DNA from: CAYIBZ01 sp964361795
Lineage (GTDB): Bacteria > Patescibacteriota > Minisyncoccia > UBA6257 > WO2-44-18
Assembly (NCBI GenBank): GCA_964361795.1
Contig: CAYIBZ010000001.1
Span: 12,029-76,028 of the forward strand
Direction of reading: 5' to 3'
Length of the DNA: 64,000 bases
Shown: positions 1 through 8,489 of the stretch, piece by piece
How positions within the stretch are numbered: the first letter of the stretch is position 1
Layout of the letters: the number at the start of each line of letters is the position of its first letter
The notes under the pieces: generated by a model
Told to the model about the DNA's origin: nothing
The model's database searches: none
The model's input: the letters and a program-made list of their open reading frames with translations, nothing else
Position numbers and translations under genes: made by a program

Positions 1-663
1 AACAATTTAGAGTTATTGGCCCAAAAAATCTTTGATTTGAAAATCCCTGATTCGCGAATCATGGTGGTTGATGATAATTCTCCGGACGGAACCGGCAAAC
101 TGGCCGAGGAATTAGGAAAACAATATCCGATTACGGTTTTGCATAGGCAAAAAAAGGAGGGGTTGGGCCGGGCCTATGTTGAAGCATTTAGAAATGTTCT
201 TGAACGCGATAATCCGGATTTTATCATTCAAATGGACGCCGATCTTTCTCACGATCCGGCGGCTATTCCCTTAATGCTGGAGAAGATAAAAAACTGCGAT
301 TTAGTGCTGGGTTCTCGATATATACGTGGCGGAAAAGTGGAAAATTGGGCTTTTTTGCGGAAATTTATCAGCCGGTTTGGCAATTTGTACGCCAGAACTA
401 TCTTAGGGCTTCCTTATCGGGATCTAACCGGCGGTTTCAAATGTTTTCGGAGAAAAGTTTTGGAAAATATTGACTTTAGTTTATTGAGTTCTACTGGCTA
501 CAATTTTCAGATTGAAACTACCTATAAAGCCCATAAAAAAGGATACAAAATTTGTGAAATTCCTATTTCTTTTACGGAAAGAAAAATTGGGAATTCTAAA
601 TTCAATTTAGGGATTATTTTAGAAAGTTTTTGGAAAGTGTTACTGCTAAGATTTCGCAGTTAA
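1..663 (+). CDS. Glycosyltransferase family 2, polyprenol-phosphate mannose synthase type (5' partial)
   Basis: The frame is open to the window edge, so the N-terminus lies outside; 220 residues are visible. VVDDNSPDGTG followed by the metal-binding MDADLSHDP is the GT-A signature of DPM1-like enzymes, and GSRYIRGG and LTGGFKCF are the other conserved blocks. Such enzymes move a sugar from a nucleotide donor to polyprenyl phosphate at the inner membrane face, making the lipid-linked donor that GT-C transferases use. No C-terminal membrane segments follow the catalytic domain. The 3' end overlaps the convergent DUF2079 gene by 18 bp. The exact sugar cannot be told from sequence. Confidence 0.85.
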   Translation, partial: NNLELLAQKIFDLKIPDSRIMVVDDNSPDGTGKLAEELGKQYPITVLHRQKKEGLGRAYVEAFRNVLERDNPDFIIQMDADLSHDPAAIPLMLEKIKNCDLVLGSRYIRGGKVENWAFLRKFISRFGNLYARTILGLPYRDLTGGFKCFRRKVLENIDFSLLSSTGYNFQIETTYKAHKKGYKICEIPISFTERKIGNSKFNLGIILESFWKVLLLRFRS

Positions 664-2073
664 GCTAAATTTTTTATGCAGTAAAATAACGTACCGATTA
701 TTAAAAACCTCCATATTATACATGCCGGTTTTCATATATTTTGCTATGTAGCTGTCAAGATTCTCCGCAGTCCCAAAACCGAACAAATCGTTAGTGTCAA
801 TTAAAACAATATCCACTAAAAATCTTTCATTGCCTAGCTGGTAAATGTGCTCCCGATGCGATAAATGTGGCACCAAATTCGTAACAGCGGCTACTGTTAA
901 CCCATCTGGAACCAAGGCCGCTAATTTACGATAATCTTCCCAAGTTTGATTGAATTGGAAATATTCTTTTGGAAAAGCGGCTGGGCCTAAAGGGGAACGG
1001 ATTAAAAATCCCGCCGACATTGACGCGGCCAATAGCCAGAAAATTATTTTTTCTTTTTTAGGCCAATTTCTCAGCAGAAATTCCGCTCCGTAAACAACTC
1101 CTACAAAGATTCCCGGGATCAAAATAGCGTCATAGTGGTATAAGCCGCTAAATTGGAATTTATAATTAGTTAAAAGATTTTCCGCTAATCCTGGCGCTAA
1201 AAGAATTAAGCTTCGCCAAGAAAACAGCGGCAAAAAAGCCACGGGCAGAAACAGCCAGAAAAGATAGATTAGTTTTTGAGCCGCCAAAGCTGTTCCGGCA
1301 ATTAGCAGTGGATTGGCGGCGGCATTTTTCACGATATCCAAAGGGCTTTGCCCCAAGTTCGCGTATCGGTCAAACCTAAGAACGCCTCCGCCAAACGCGG
1401 GCATAAAAACTTTCACCGCTAAAATAAAATAAACCAGCGCGGCAACGGCAATCACGATGCCAGTCTTTCTGCTGTCCGCCAGCGCGGATTTTTTTAACAG
1501 CAAATAAATGCCGGCAAAAAATACAACTAGTATGGCATCTTCTTTTACGCTGGCGGCAAGAGTAAAAAACAAGGCCGCCCATCCCCATTTGCGCGCCTCG
1601 GAAAAATAAATGGCCGCCAGCAAAAGCGGGACAAAAAAAGTAATTTCATGGAAATCGTATAAATTCGCCCATTGCAATCCCGGATACAATAAATAAGCCG
1701 CCGCTATCACGCGCGACAGCAGTTGATTATTAAGAACCCGTTTAGCTAAAAAATATAGAGGCAAAGCCCCCAAAGCAATCGCGATTGTTTGTATAATTAA
1801 CAAATAATATGGAGTTTGGAACAGGGCATAGCCCGGCGCTAATAAAAACAGCCATGGGCTCATATGCAATCCCAAATGATTATGGACTTGCTCCACATTA
1901 TTTACTAAACCGCGCCCGTGAGCCGCGTTCCAAAAAGTTTGAACGAAGGCGGTAAGGTCCCAAGTTTGAGTCTGGAAATTATAATGGCGAAGGGACGCAA
2001 TCAATCCGAAAACCGCTATGTAAGCGGCAATCATTAGCCAAATAATTTGACTTCCCGTCAACTTCCATTTCAT
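646..2073 (-). CDS. DUF2079 multi-pass membrane protein
   Basis: The protein has 475 residues and about ten hydrophobic segments. It opens with the DUF2079 block (TWDLTAFVQTFWNAAHGRGL, then HLGLHMSPWLFLL). The family resembles GT-C glycosyltransferases in topology, but its activity is unproven. An upstream in-frame ATG at 2160 would overlap the divergent rdgB gene by 66 bp, so the start MKWKLTGSQ at 2073 is preferred, 21 bp from rdgB. Its place between a polyprenol-sugar synthase and a GT39-type gene suggests lipid-linked sugar transfer; that is inference from context. Confidence 0.75.
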   Translation of the reverse strand: MKWKLTGSQIIWLMIAAYIAVFGLIASLRHYNFQTQTWDLTAFVQTFWNAAHGRGLVNNVEQVHNHLGLHMSPWLFLLAPGYALFQTPYYLLIIQTIAIALGALPLYFLAKRVLNNQLLSRVIAAAYLLYPGLQWANLYDFHEITFFVPLLLAAIYFSEARKWGWAALFFTLAASVKEDAILVVFFAGIYLLLKKSALADSRKTGIVIAVAALVYFILAVKVFMPAFGGGVLRFDRYANLGQSPLDIVKNAAANPLLIAGTALAAQKLIYLFWLFLPVAFLPLFSWRSLILLAPGLAENLLTNYKFQFSGLYHYDAILIPGIFVGVVYGAEFLLRNWPKKEKIIFWLLAASMSAGFLIRSPLGPAAFPKEYFQFNQTWEDYRKLAALVPDGLTVAAVTNLVPHLSHREHIYQLGNERFLVDIVLIDTNDLFGFGTAENLDSYIAKYMKTGMYNMEVFNNRYVILLHKKFSLTAKS

Positions 2074-2094
2074 AATATATATTTCAAATCTTAT

Positions 2095-2852
2095 ATGAAA
2101 CAAATCGTTATTGCTACTCATAATCCGGGAAAAATTCTGGAGTATCAAGCTATTCTTCAAGATTATCCTTTAAAACTTTTGACTTTAATGGACTTGAATA
2201 TCGGCGCCGAACCGGAAGAAGATGGAAAAACTTTTGAAGAAAACGCCATTAAAAAAGCGAATTTTTATTCCCAGTTGGTTAAAAATTTGCCGATTTTGGC
2301 GGAGGACTCCGGGCTAGAAATTGATTATTTAAACGGCGAACCGGGAATATATTCCCGGCGTTGGCTGGGTAGAGAATCTTCTGATGAAGAATTAATTGAA
2401 ACCGCGATTAAAAAACTTGAGAATATTCCCATGGAACGGAGAGGGGCGCAGTTTCGGGTCGTTATGGCTTTAAAATTCCCCGATCCGAAAATAAAGATTG
2501 CGACCTCCGAGGGTATTTTGCGCGGTTTTATAATAAATAAACCGATTAAAAAAGTTATTCCCGGCTATCCGTTTCGTTCATTATTTTATGTNNNNNNNNN
2601 NNNNNNNNNNNNNNNNNNNNNNNNNNNNNNNNNNNNNNNNNNNNNNNNNNNNNNNNNNNNNNNNNNNNNNNNNNNNNNNNNNNNNNNNNNNATAAACCGA
2701 TTAAAAAAGTTATTCCCGGCTATCCGTTTCGTTCATTATTTTATGTTCCTTCCGTAGGAAAGGTTTTAGGAGAATTATCCATGGAAAACGAAGCGGTTAT
2801 AGGCCATAGAAAAATAGCGCTGGAAAAGTTGGCTCCATTTCTGTTAAGATAA
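2095..2852 (+). CDS. rdgB: Non-canonical purine NTP pyrophosphatase (RdgB/HAM1), interrupted by an assembly gap
   Basis: This enzyme hydrolyses dITP and XTP to monophosphates and so cleans the nucleotide pool. IATHNPGKILEYQ is the family N-terminus, LAEDSGLEID holds the catalytic Asp, and SVGKVLGELSMENEAVIGHR is the usual C-terminus. A 100-N gap at 2592-2691 is flanked by identical 55-bp copies. Removing 155 bp restores one frame of 200 residues ending at the TAA at 2850-2852. As assembled, the frame shifts after the gap. The interruption is an assembly artefact, not gene decay. Confidence 0.9.
2592..2691. other. Assembly gap (100 N) with duplicated 55-bp flanks
   Basis: Bases 2537-2591 are identical to 2692-2746. 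Two contigs overlapped by 55 bp but were padded with N instead of merged. Confidence 0.97.
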
Positions 2853-2856
2853 AGAT

Positions 2857-3039
2857 ATGAAAATATTCACAAAAGTCGCGGCAGTTTTATTCGCAATTAT
2901 CGGTTTATTGCATCTGGCAAGATTGGTTTACGGATGGGAAGCGGAAATCGGAGGATTGGTATTGCCGATGTGGGCTAGCGTGGTTGCTTTAATTGCCGCG
3001 GGCGTCATAGCGTGTGGCCTTCAACGAGAGTCTCGGTAA
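2857..3039 (+). CDS. Small two-helix membrane protein
   Basis: It has 60 residues with two hydrophobic segments (about 5-24 and 36-54) and a short basic C-terminus. It starts 4 bp after the rdgB stop and ends 12 bp before the next gene, so it is probably cotranscribed with them. No family is recognised. The tight spacing and good hydrophobic pattern are the support. Confidence 0.6.
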   Translation: MKIFTKVAAVLFAIIGLLHLARLVYGWEAEIGGLVLPMWASVVALIAAGVIACGLQRESR

Positions 3040-3051
3040 AAAAGCGTTTTT

Positions 3052-4692
3052 GTGAAAACAAAACATTGGCTTATTTTAATATTAGCGGCGGCGGCTATTT
3101 TGCGTCTTTGGAATCTTTCCGTCGGAGATTTAACCGGCAGTGATGAAGTTTTATATTCTTTCCGGGCTATTGGCCTGCTTGATTTTGACTTAGCCAAACA
3201 GCAAACAACGCCATTGGAATGGACCGATCCCAACGTGCCTTGGTGGGCCAAATTATCATTTCACGACCACCCGCCGCTGGTTTTTTTGGTCCAAAACGTT
3301 TTTATGAAAATTTTTGGCGAAAACTATTTTGCTTTCCGCCTGCCGTCGGCCATTTTTGGAGTTTTATCGGTTTATCTGGTTTATTTGATAATTCAGCAAT
3401 TAAACCCGTCAAAAAAAATAGCCCTGTTAGCATCATCTTTTACGGCGGTAACGGTAAATCATGTCTATATTTCCCGTTTAGCCATCCAAGAATCCTACGT
3501 TATTTTTTTCTTATTATTGGGTTCATTGCTTTTTTTAAAATCTTTGCGCCAAGATAAATATCTTTTATGGCTGGGGTTGGCGCTAGGCCTTAGTTTTTTA
3601 ACTAAATACACGACATTTATCTTAGTTCCTATTTTTATAAGCTATCTTTTATTTTTTCAACGCGACTATTTCAAAAACAAGAAATTGTGGCTGGCGATCT
3701 TGATGACTTTGGCGATTTCCAGTCCAATTCTAATTTACAATATCCAGCTGTATCGCAATTTTGGCCATTTTGATTTTCAAATCTCTTACATATTTGGACA
3801 ACAGCCGGAAGTTTGGAAAGCGGCTCCCGGCAAAGAAGAGATAGGATCTTTAATGAATCGCTTAAGAAACTTTATTCCCAATCTCTATAAAACCAATTCT
3901 CCGGTTTTTATATCTTTATTTTTTATATCCATCTTTTCTTTGATGTCGCGCGATAAGAGATTTTTAGATTTATCTTTGTTTTGGCTAATAATTCTAATGT
4001 TTTTTGTGGGCCCCACTAATCGTTTTTTAACTATGCTGACGCCGTTTATAGCCATGGAAACAGCCTGGTTTTTTAATGACAAAATAAAATTTATTTCAAT
4101 TTTATTATCGGCATTTTTGATATTTGAAGTACTGTACTCCTTTAATAGTCAGATATTGGCTTATCCTTTTGGGCCGCAGTTTTGGGCCTTTTCTAAAATT
4201 CGTTATGACCAATATGATTGGGGATATAGAGAATTGGATAAGTTTTTAAGAAAAGAACTGGAGGGCAAGATGCCGCTTATGGCTTTAAATTTACGCTACA
4301 AATTTTTAGAGGCAATACAAAACAAAGCTATAGCTCAAGGAAAAGCCGGGGATTTGGAGATCTATCCGGCTTTGATAATTTACGACTATAATTTTCACGA
4401 GTCCGCGCAATTATGGAATCTGGAACGATTGCAAATTTATCACGCCTGGCCGATTCTAAAAACGGAAGAATATCTTAGTATGCTGAATCAAAACGGATCC
4501 GATTTTTTTGAAAAAGCCGGAATTAAAACCTACTACTTTATCAAGCCAACCGAAAAACTGCCGTTAAAGAGAGCCGATAAATTAACGAACGCCGGCGCTC
4601 TGTTTGAACAAGAACTTTTAAAAAATAATATTTTCCCCGCAGCCCTCTACAATAAACGCGGCGACGAAGTTTTCCGAATTTACAAATTCTGA
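3052..4692 (+). CDS. GT39/ArnT-type integral membrane glycosyltransferase
   Basis: The 546-residue polytopic protein starts at GTG. The first loop carries the acidic GSDEV motif expected of a GT-C catalytic site, and SFHDHPPLVFLVQN is the family's periplasmic signature. About ten membrane segments are followed by a soluble C-terminal domain of about 180 residues. Members use polyprenyl-phosphate sugars to modify proteins, lipids or glycans outside the cytoplasm. It fits with the polyprenol-sugar synthase at the window start as a supplier of donor. The acceptor is unknown. Confidence 0.8.
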   Translation: MKTKHWLILILAAAAILRLWNLSVGDLTGSDEVLYSFRAIGLLDFDLAKQQTTPLEWTDPNVPWWAKLSFHDHPPLVFLVQNVFMKIFGENYFAFRLPSAIFGVLSVYLVYLIIQQLNPSKKIALLASSFTAVTVNHVYISRLAIQESYVIFFLLLGSLLFLKSLRQDKYLLWLGLALGLSFLTKYTTFILVPIFISYLLFFQRDYFKNKKLWLAILMTLAISSPILIYNIQLYRNFGHFDFQISYIFGQQPEVWKAAPGKEEIGSLMNRLRNFIPNLYKTNSPVFISLFFISIFSLMSRDKRFLDLSLFWLIILMFFVGPTNRFLTMLTPFIAMETAWFFNDKIKFISILLSAFLIFEVLYSFNSQILAYPFGPQFWAFSKIRYDQYDWGYRELDKFLRKELEGKMPLMALNLRYKFLEAIQNKAIAQGKAGDLEIYPALIIYDYNFHESAQLWNLERLQIYHAWPILKTEEYLSMLNQNGSDFFEKAGIKTYYFIKPTEKLPLKRADKLTNAGALFEQELLKNNIFPAALYNKRGDEVFRIYKF

Positions 4693-4710
4693 AATGTTAT
4701 AATCAGGTTG

Positions 4711-5085
4711 ATGAAAAAAATAATTATTGCCGCTCTTGTGTTAGCTGTCGCGGCTCTCGCGGTTTTATTGACGGCCGGAAAGACGAAAGCGCCAGAGCCA
4801 ATTGTCAAATCAGGAGCTATTGTGACAATTCTTTATCAAAATAATGCTTTCAATCCTGCCATCGTTCAAATGAAAGCAGGGGATACGGTTGAATTTTTCA
4901 ACAATCACATCGCGCCGATTCGTATTCATTCCGGCCCTCATCCAATCCATACCAGCTATCCTGAATTGGCCTCTGGTTCATTGGAACCCGGCGAAAGTTA
5001 TCAATTTACCGCTGATAGAGCAGGAATAATAGGGTATCACAATCACTTTCATCCCAGCGCGGCCGGGGAAATTATTGTGAAATGA
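4711..5085 (+). CDS. Cupredoxin-fold exported protein lacking the type-1 copper Cys and Met
   Basis: Its 124 residues have an N-terminal hydrophobic anchor or signal (MKKIIIAALVLAVAAL), then a plastocyanin-like beta domain (FNPAIVQMKAGDTVEFFNNH). In blue copper proteins the C-terminal loop is Cys...His...Met. Here it reads GYHNHFHPSAAGEIIV, with Asn at the Cys position and Ala at the Met position, so a classic electron-transfer site is not possible. The many His residues could bind copper or another metal in another way. A TATAAT at 4698-4703 lies 7 nt before the ATG, which suggests a leaderless mRNA. The ATG at 4711 is preferred over the TTG just before it. Confidence 0.75.
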   Translation: MKKIIIAALVLAVAALAVLLTAGKTKAPEPIVKSGAIVTILYQNNAFNPAIVQMKAGDTVEFFNNHIAPIRIHSGPHPIHTSYPELASGSLEPGESYQFTADRAGIIGYHNHFHPSAAGEIIVK

Positions 5086-5095
5086 GAATAAAAAA

Positions 5096-5115
5096 CCTCC
5101 AATAATCATTGGAGG
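5096..5115. terminator. Bidirectional hairpin terminator
   Basis: An 8-bp stem (CCTCCAAT / ATTGGAGG) with a 4-nt loop follows a run of A. It lies between convergent genes, and the stop codon of the minus-strand gene falls in its loop. Confidence 0.75.
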
Positions 5116-5378
5116 CGGAAATATCTACGCACGAATTGGCCTCTAAATACAAAAGCCAAAGCAGTGCCTAGCCAAATTAAACTCATTAAGTAATCAATGG
5201 ATGACGATCTGGCGTATCCAACATAGAACTGCAATAACGACAGCAGGGCCGCTCCGCCAAAGATTGCCAAATTCCATTTTCTTTTCGTTCCTAATTTAGT
5301 AAAAATAATTATTAACGAACTGAAATAGAAAACTATCACTATCCAAGGAATCAGGGTCCATTCCAGAAAATCTGCCAT
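5106..5378 (-). CDS. Small integral membrane protein, about three helices
   Basis: The 90-residue protein is strongly hydrophobic and has an Arg-rich C-terminus (FVRRYFRLQ). No family is recognised. Its ATG overlaps by one base the TAA of the zinc-ribbon frame just upstream on the same strand, which points to translational coupling. The two probably form a small operon that ends at the hairpin at 5096-5115. Confidence 0.55.
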   Translation of the reverse strand: MADFLEWTLIPWIVIVFYFSSLIIIFTKLGTKRKWNLAIFGGAALLSLLQFYVGYARSSSIDYLMSLIWLGTALAFVFRGQFVRRYFRLQ

Positions 5379-5529
5379 TAAGAGTCAGCCAGCGTATTGC
5401 CGCAAGTTTTTTCGTAGCATTCTTGGCAAAGCTGGCCGACGCCATTTACGTAATATTTTCTCTGATCAACCGGGGTAGTGCGATCATACTCGGTTTCCAT
5501 GCCGCAAAGGACGCAACTGTCCTTTTCAT
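5378..5529 (-). pseudogene. Zinc-ribbon mini-protein with the start codon out of frame
   Basis: The frame reads KDSCVLCGMETEYD, then GQLCQECYEKTCGNTL and stop: two CxxC knuckles of a small zinc ribbon. It has no start codon in frame, and a TGA lies four codons upstream. An ATG at 5529-5527, with AAAGGAG some way upstream, is off by one base; ATGG instead of ATG would restore M-E-K-D-S-C. The TAA overlaps the next gene's ATG, so the frame looks real. A sequencing indel, a recent frameshift or recoding are all possible. Confidence 0.5.
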
Positions 5530-5647
5530 TTTTAGATTTTCAGCAATCGTGCACTCTCTGGCTCCTTTGAAAAAGTACTCCAAATAAGTTATCATCTGAG
5601 GTAATACGTGTCAACTCCGTTAGAAGCTTAGGGAAGAAAACTTTCAG

Positions 5648-6433
5648 ATGAAATATAAAGAACATAATAAAAATTCTATCAACACTGGATGGGGGAAAGT
5701 TGCGAGCTGGTACGATACTTTATTGGAGGGTAAACAGGATACCTATCAAAAAGAAGTTATCCTGCCCGGGATTTTAAAACTACTTAATCTTCAAAAAAGA
5801 GAATCGGTTTTGGACCTAGCGTGCGGACAAGGATTTTTCAGCCGGGAACTTTTTCAGCGAGGCGCTAGCGTCACCGGGGTAGACGTCGCTCCGGAATTGA
5901 TTCAAATCGCCCGAAAGCGTTCGGATAAAAAAATTCGTTTTGAAGTAGGATCCGCCGCTAAACTTAGTTTTCTGAAACCTAAATCTTTTGACGCGGTTAT
6001 TTTAGTTTTGGCTATTCAAAATATAGATCCGATAAACGGCGTCTTTAAAGAAGCGCGCCGAGTTTTGAAAGATGGCGGAAAATTTGTTCTTGTAATTAAT
6101 CATCCGGCTTTTCGCATTCCGCGGCAGAGCGGCTGGGGCTGGGACGAAAAAAGAAAGCTTCAATACCGCCGAGTGGACAGCTATTTGTCGGAAATAAAAA
6201 TCCCGATTCAAATGCATCCTTCAGCAAGAAAATCGTTCAGTGAAATTACTTGGTCATTTCACCGGCCTTTACAGAATTATTTTAAGGCGTTAGATAATGC
6301 CGGTTTTTTAGTTAGCGGATTAGAAGAATGGATTTCGCACCGAGCCAGCGAACCCGGCCCTCGCGCCCGCGCCGAAAACCGCGCCCGCCAAGAAATTCCT
6401 TTGTTTTTGGCGCTCAAAGCTTTAGTGAAATGA
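5648..6433 (+). CDS. Class I SAM-dependent methyltransferase
   Basis: It has 261 residues. VLDLACGQGFFS is motif I for SAM binding, GVDVAPELI is motif II, and FDAVILVLAIQNI with RRVLKDGGKFVLVI are the later Methyltransf_11 blocks. The C-terminus (PGPRARAENRARQEIP) is basic. The substrate cannot be inferred. It stands alone between a divergent small operon and a convergent tRNA. Confidence 0.8.
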   Translation: MKYKEHNKNSINTGWGKVASWYDTLLEGKQDTYQKEVILPGILKLLNLQKRESVLDLACGQGFFSRELFQRGASVTGVDVAPELIQIARKRSDKKIRFEVGSAAKLSFLKPKSFDAVILVLAIQNIDPINGVFKEARRVLKDGGKFVLVINHPAFRIPRQSGWGWDEKRKLQYRRVDSYLSEIKIPIQMHPSARKSFSEITWSFHRPLQNYFKALDNAGFLVSGLEEWISHRASEPGPRARAENRARQEIPLFLALKALVK

Positions 6434-6434
6434 A

Positions 6435-6467
6435 GCTCCCCGCCCCGCCTATGGCGGGGCGGGGAGC
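6435..6467. terminator. Very GC-rich 15-bp hairpin after the methyltransferase gene
   Basis: GCTCCCCGCCCCGCC and its exact complement are separated by TAT. There is no T tract, so it may be a palindromic repeat acting as a barrier rather than a textbook terminator. Confidence 0.55.
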
Positions 6468-6498
6468 CAGGAGTATTCGGCGACGGAGAATAAAAAAA

Positions 6499-6521
6499 TC
6501 CTCCTCATTATTTGCGGAGGA
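6499..6521 (-). terminator. Terminator of the tRNA-Ile transcript
   Basis: On the minus strand a 6-bp stem (TCCTCC / GGAGGA) directly follows the tRNA 3' end and is followed by seven T. Confidence 0.6.
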
Positions 6522-6522
6522 A

Positions 6523-6593
6523 TAGGCCCGGTGGGACTCGAACCCACTTCTTGCGCTTATAAAGCGCGTGCTCTACCCTTGAGCTACGGGCCA
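6523..6593 (-). tRNA. tRNA-Ile with anticodon UAU
   Basis: The cloverleaf is complete: D arm AGCTC...GAGC, anticodon stem CGCGC/GCGCA with loop TTTATAA, and T arm GTGGG-TTCGAGT-CCCAC. The anticodon UAU reads AUA. Most bacteria read AUA with a lysidine-modified CAU tRNA instead. With U8 placed normally, positions 1 and 72 are both U and do not pair, and 27-43 is also mismatched. No CCA is encoded. Confidence 0.75.
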
Positions 6594-6644
6594 TTCTGAT
6601 TCAGAATATAGCATATTACAATAAAAAAGTCAAATCTATTTTCC

Positions 6645-7796
6645 ATGCGCCTTAAAATTCCTATTATAACTTTCATTCTTGGACTTTTAGGAATTATTAT
6701 GATTAGTATTTCTTTGCCCAGCAAAGAAAAAAAGCAACGACCCGATCTTATGGCTGTTATTGAGAAACCGATTCCATCCGGCGCTACTTTCACGCAATTT
6801 GTCCGCGAGATGGGAGTGGCGACTGATACGGCCGCGGCGATTCTAAACAGCGCCAAAGGAAAATATGATTTGGCTAAAATAGTCAGCAACCGCGATTTAG
6901 TTTTAGTTTTTAATAATCTTACGGGGGATTTAGAAAAATTGATTTATGAAATTGATACCGAAGAAGAGCTGATAGTTAATAAAAATGGCGGGGAATGGCA
7001 AGCCGAAGTGAAGGCTATACCTTATGAAGTAAAACAAAAGGAAGCAAACGGAATTATTAGCGAATCATTATTTAAAACAATTCAAGATTCTGGAAATGAT
7101 ATCCGTTTGGCGCTGTCATTGGCAGAAACTTTCGCGTGGCAGATAGATTTCGCGGCTGATATTCGGGCCGGCGATAGTTTCAAAGTAATTTACGAAGAGC
7201 GGCATCGCGACGGCCAATATGTGATGCCGGGAAGAGTTTTAGCCGCTAAATTTATCAATGACGGCGAAGAATTTAAGGGTTATAATTTTCATGGAAAATA
7301 TTATGATCAAAATGGCAAGTCCCTGCAGAAAATATTTTTAAAATCGCCGCTTCAATATAAATACATCAGCTCCGGTTTTAGCTACAGCCGGGTGAATCCC
7401 ATCACCAAAAAAATTTCTCCTCACCGGGGAATTGATTACGCGGCCGATTACGGCACTCCAGCCGTGTCCGTTGGAGATGGGACTGTCATTCAGGCCGGTT
7501 GGAACGGCTATTACGGAATTTCCACGACAGTTCGCCACAATGACACCTACAAAACTATTTATGGCCATTTTTCCCGGTTAGCCAAAGGAATAATTAAAGG
7601 CGCTAAAGTTAAACAAGGCCAGGTGGTCGGCTATGTCGGCTCAACTGGCCAATCCACTGGACCGCATCTTCATTATGAAATGCATAAATTCGGAAGCCAC
7701 GTTAATCCATTTAAGGTTGAGATACCGCCCGGAGAAAACTTGCCGGACGGCAATCGCTTGGAATTTGAGAAGATTATGTTATTATATCCGCTGTAG
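6645..7796 (+). CDS. M23 (LytM) family metalloendopeptidase, membrane-anchored
   Basis: It has 383 residues: a single N-terminal membrane anchor (7-25), an OapA/LysM-like region, then an M23 domain from about 245. The zinc ligands are seen in SPHRGIDYAADYGTP and in GPHLHYEMH. Members cut peptide cross-links in peptidoglycan to allow growth or cell separation. The domain order resembles MepM/YebA. All catalytic residues are present, so it should be active rather than an EnvC-like activator. It lies upstream of a small membrane protein and L21 on the same strand. Confidence 0.85.
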   Translation: MRLKIPIITFILGLLGIIMISISLPSKEKKQRPDLMAVIEKPIPSGATFTQFVREMGVATDTAAAILNSAKGKYDLAKIVSNRDLVLVFNNLTGDLEKLIYEIDTEEELIVNKNGGEWQAEVKAIPYEVKQKEANGIISESLFKTIQDSGNDIRLALSLAETFAWQIDFAADIRAGDSFKVIYEERHRDGQYVMPGRVLAAKFINDGEEFKGYNFHGKYYDQNGKSLQKIFLKSPLQYKYISSGFSYSRVNPITKKISPHRGIDYAADYGTPAVSVGDGTVIQAGWNGYYGISTTVRHNDTYKTIYGHFSRLAKGIIKGAKVKQGQVVGYVGSTGQSTGPHLHYEMHKFGSHVNPFKVEIPPGENLPDGNRLEFEKIMLLYPL

Positions 7797-7811
7797 AATA
7801 TAATTCATCTC

Positions 7812-8126
7812 ATGATAAAAGTAATTATTTTAGTAAATATGGCTCTTTTAGCGATTGGCTGGGTTCTTTTTTTTGTGTATTTAAGCGGCGCAAGCAACAT
7901 TCTTGTGATTCGTTTTGACCAATTTCAAGGGATTAATTTTTTGGGAACAAAGTATGATGCGTTAGGAATTTTAACGGTTGGTTCCGTGATCAATCTTGTC
8001 AATGGGGGATTGGCGGCAGTTTTTCATTCCAGGAATCGCTTCTTAACTTATGTTTTACTTTCTGCTAACGTCTTCGCCTCTCTATTGATTTTAATCATAG
8101 TTTCCGTTATCATATCTGTTAATTGA
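7812..8126 (+). CDS. Small membrane protein upstream of rplU
   Basis: It has 104 residues with three hydrophobic segments (about 2-26, 50-70 and 80-102) and no recognised family. A TATAAT at 7799-7804 lies 7 nt before the ATG, as in other leaderless genes of this window. It ends 15 bp before rplU. Confidence 0.6.
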   Translation: MIKVIILVNMALLAIGWVLFFVYLSGASNILVIRFDQFQGINFLGTKYDALGILTVGSVINLVNGGLAAVFHSRNRFLTYVLLSANVFASLLILIIVSVIISVN

Positions 8127-8141
8127 GTTCTCAATGCCAAT

Positions 8142-8456
8142 ATGAATAATTTCGCGGTAATAGAAACTGGTGGGAAACAATATACGGTCTCTGCCGGTCA
8201 AAAAGTAAAAATAGAAAAATTGGATGCTAGATCCGGGGATGCCTTATTTTTTGATAAAGTTTTATTGGTTGCCGAAGAAGATAATGTTAAAATTGGCGCT
8301 CCTTATGTTGAGGGCGCGAAAGTAGAAGCAAAAGTATTAAAGCAGGGAAGGAATAAAAAAGTGATTGTATTTAAATACCACTCTAAAACCCGCTATCGCA
8401 AAAAGAAGGGACATCGACAGCATTTCACGGAAGTGGAGATTACCGCGGTGAAATAA
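8142..8456 (+). CDS. rplU: 50S ribosomal protein L21
   Basis: At 104 residues it has the usual length. FAVIETGGKQYTVSAGQ and KYHSKTRYRKKKGHRQHFTE are diagnostic of bL21, which binds 23S rRNA. The normal bacterial neighbour rpmA (L27) is not here; it is at 54.4 kb. Confidence 0.97.
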   Translation: MNNFAVIETGGKQYTVSAGQKVKIEKLDARSGDALFFDKVLLVAEEDNVKIGAPYVEGAKVEAKVLKQGRNKKVIVFKYHSKTRYRKKKGHRQHFTEVEITAVK

Positions 8457-8489
8457 GCTCTTTTTTCTTTGAAACTAGAAAGTTTTTTT

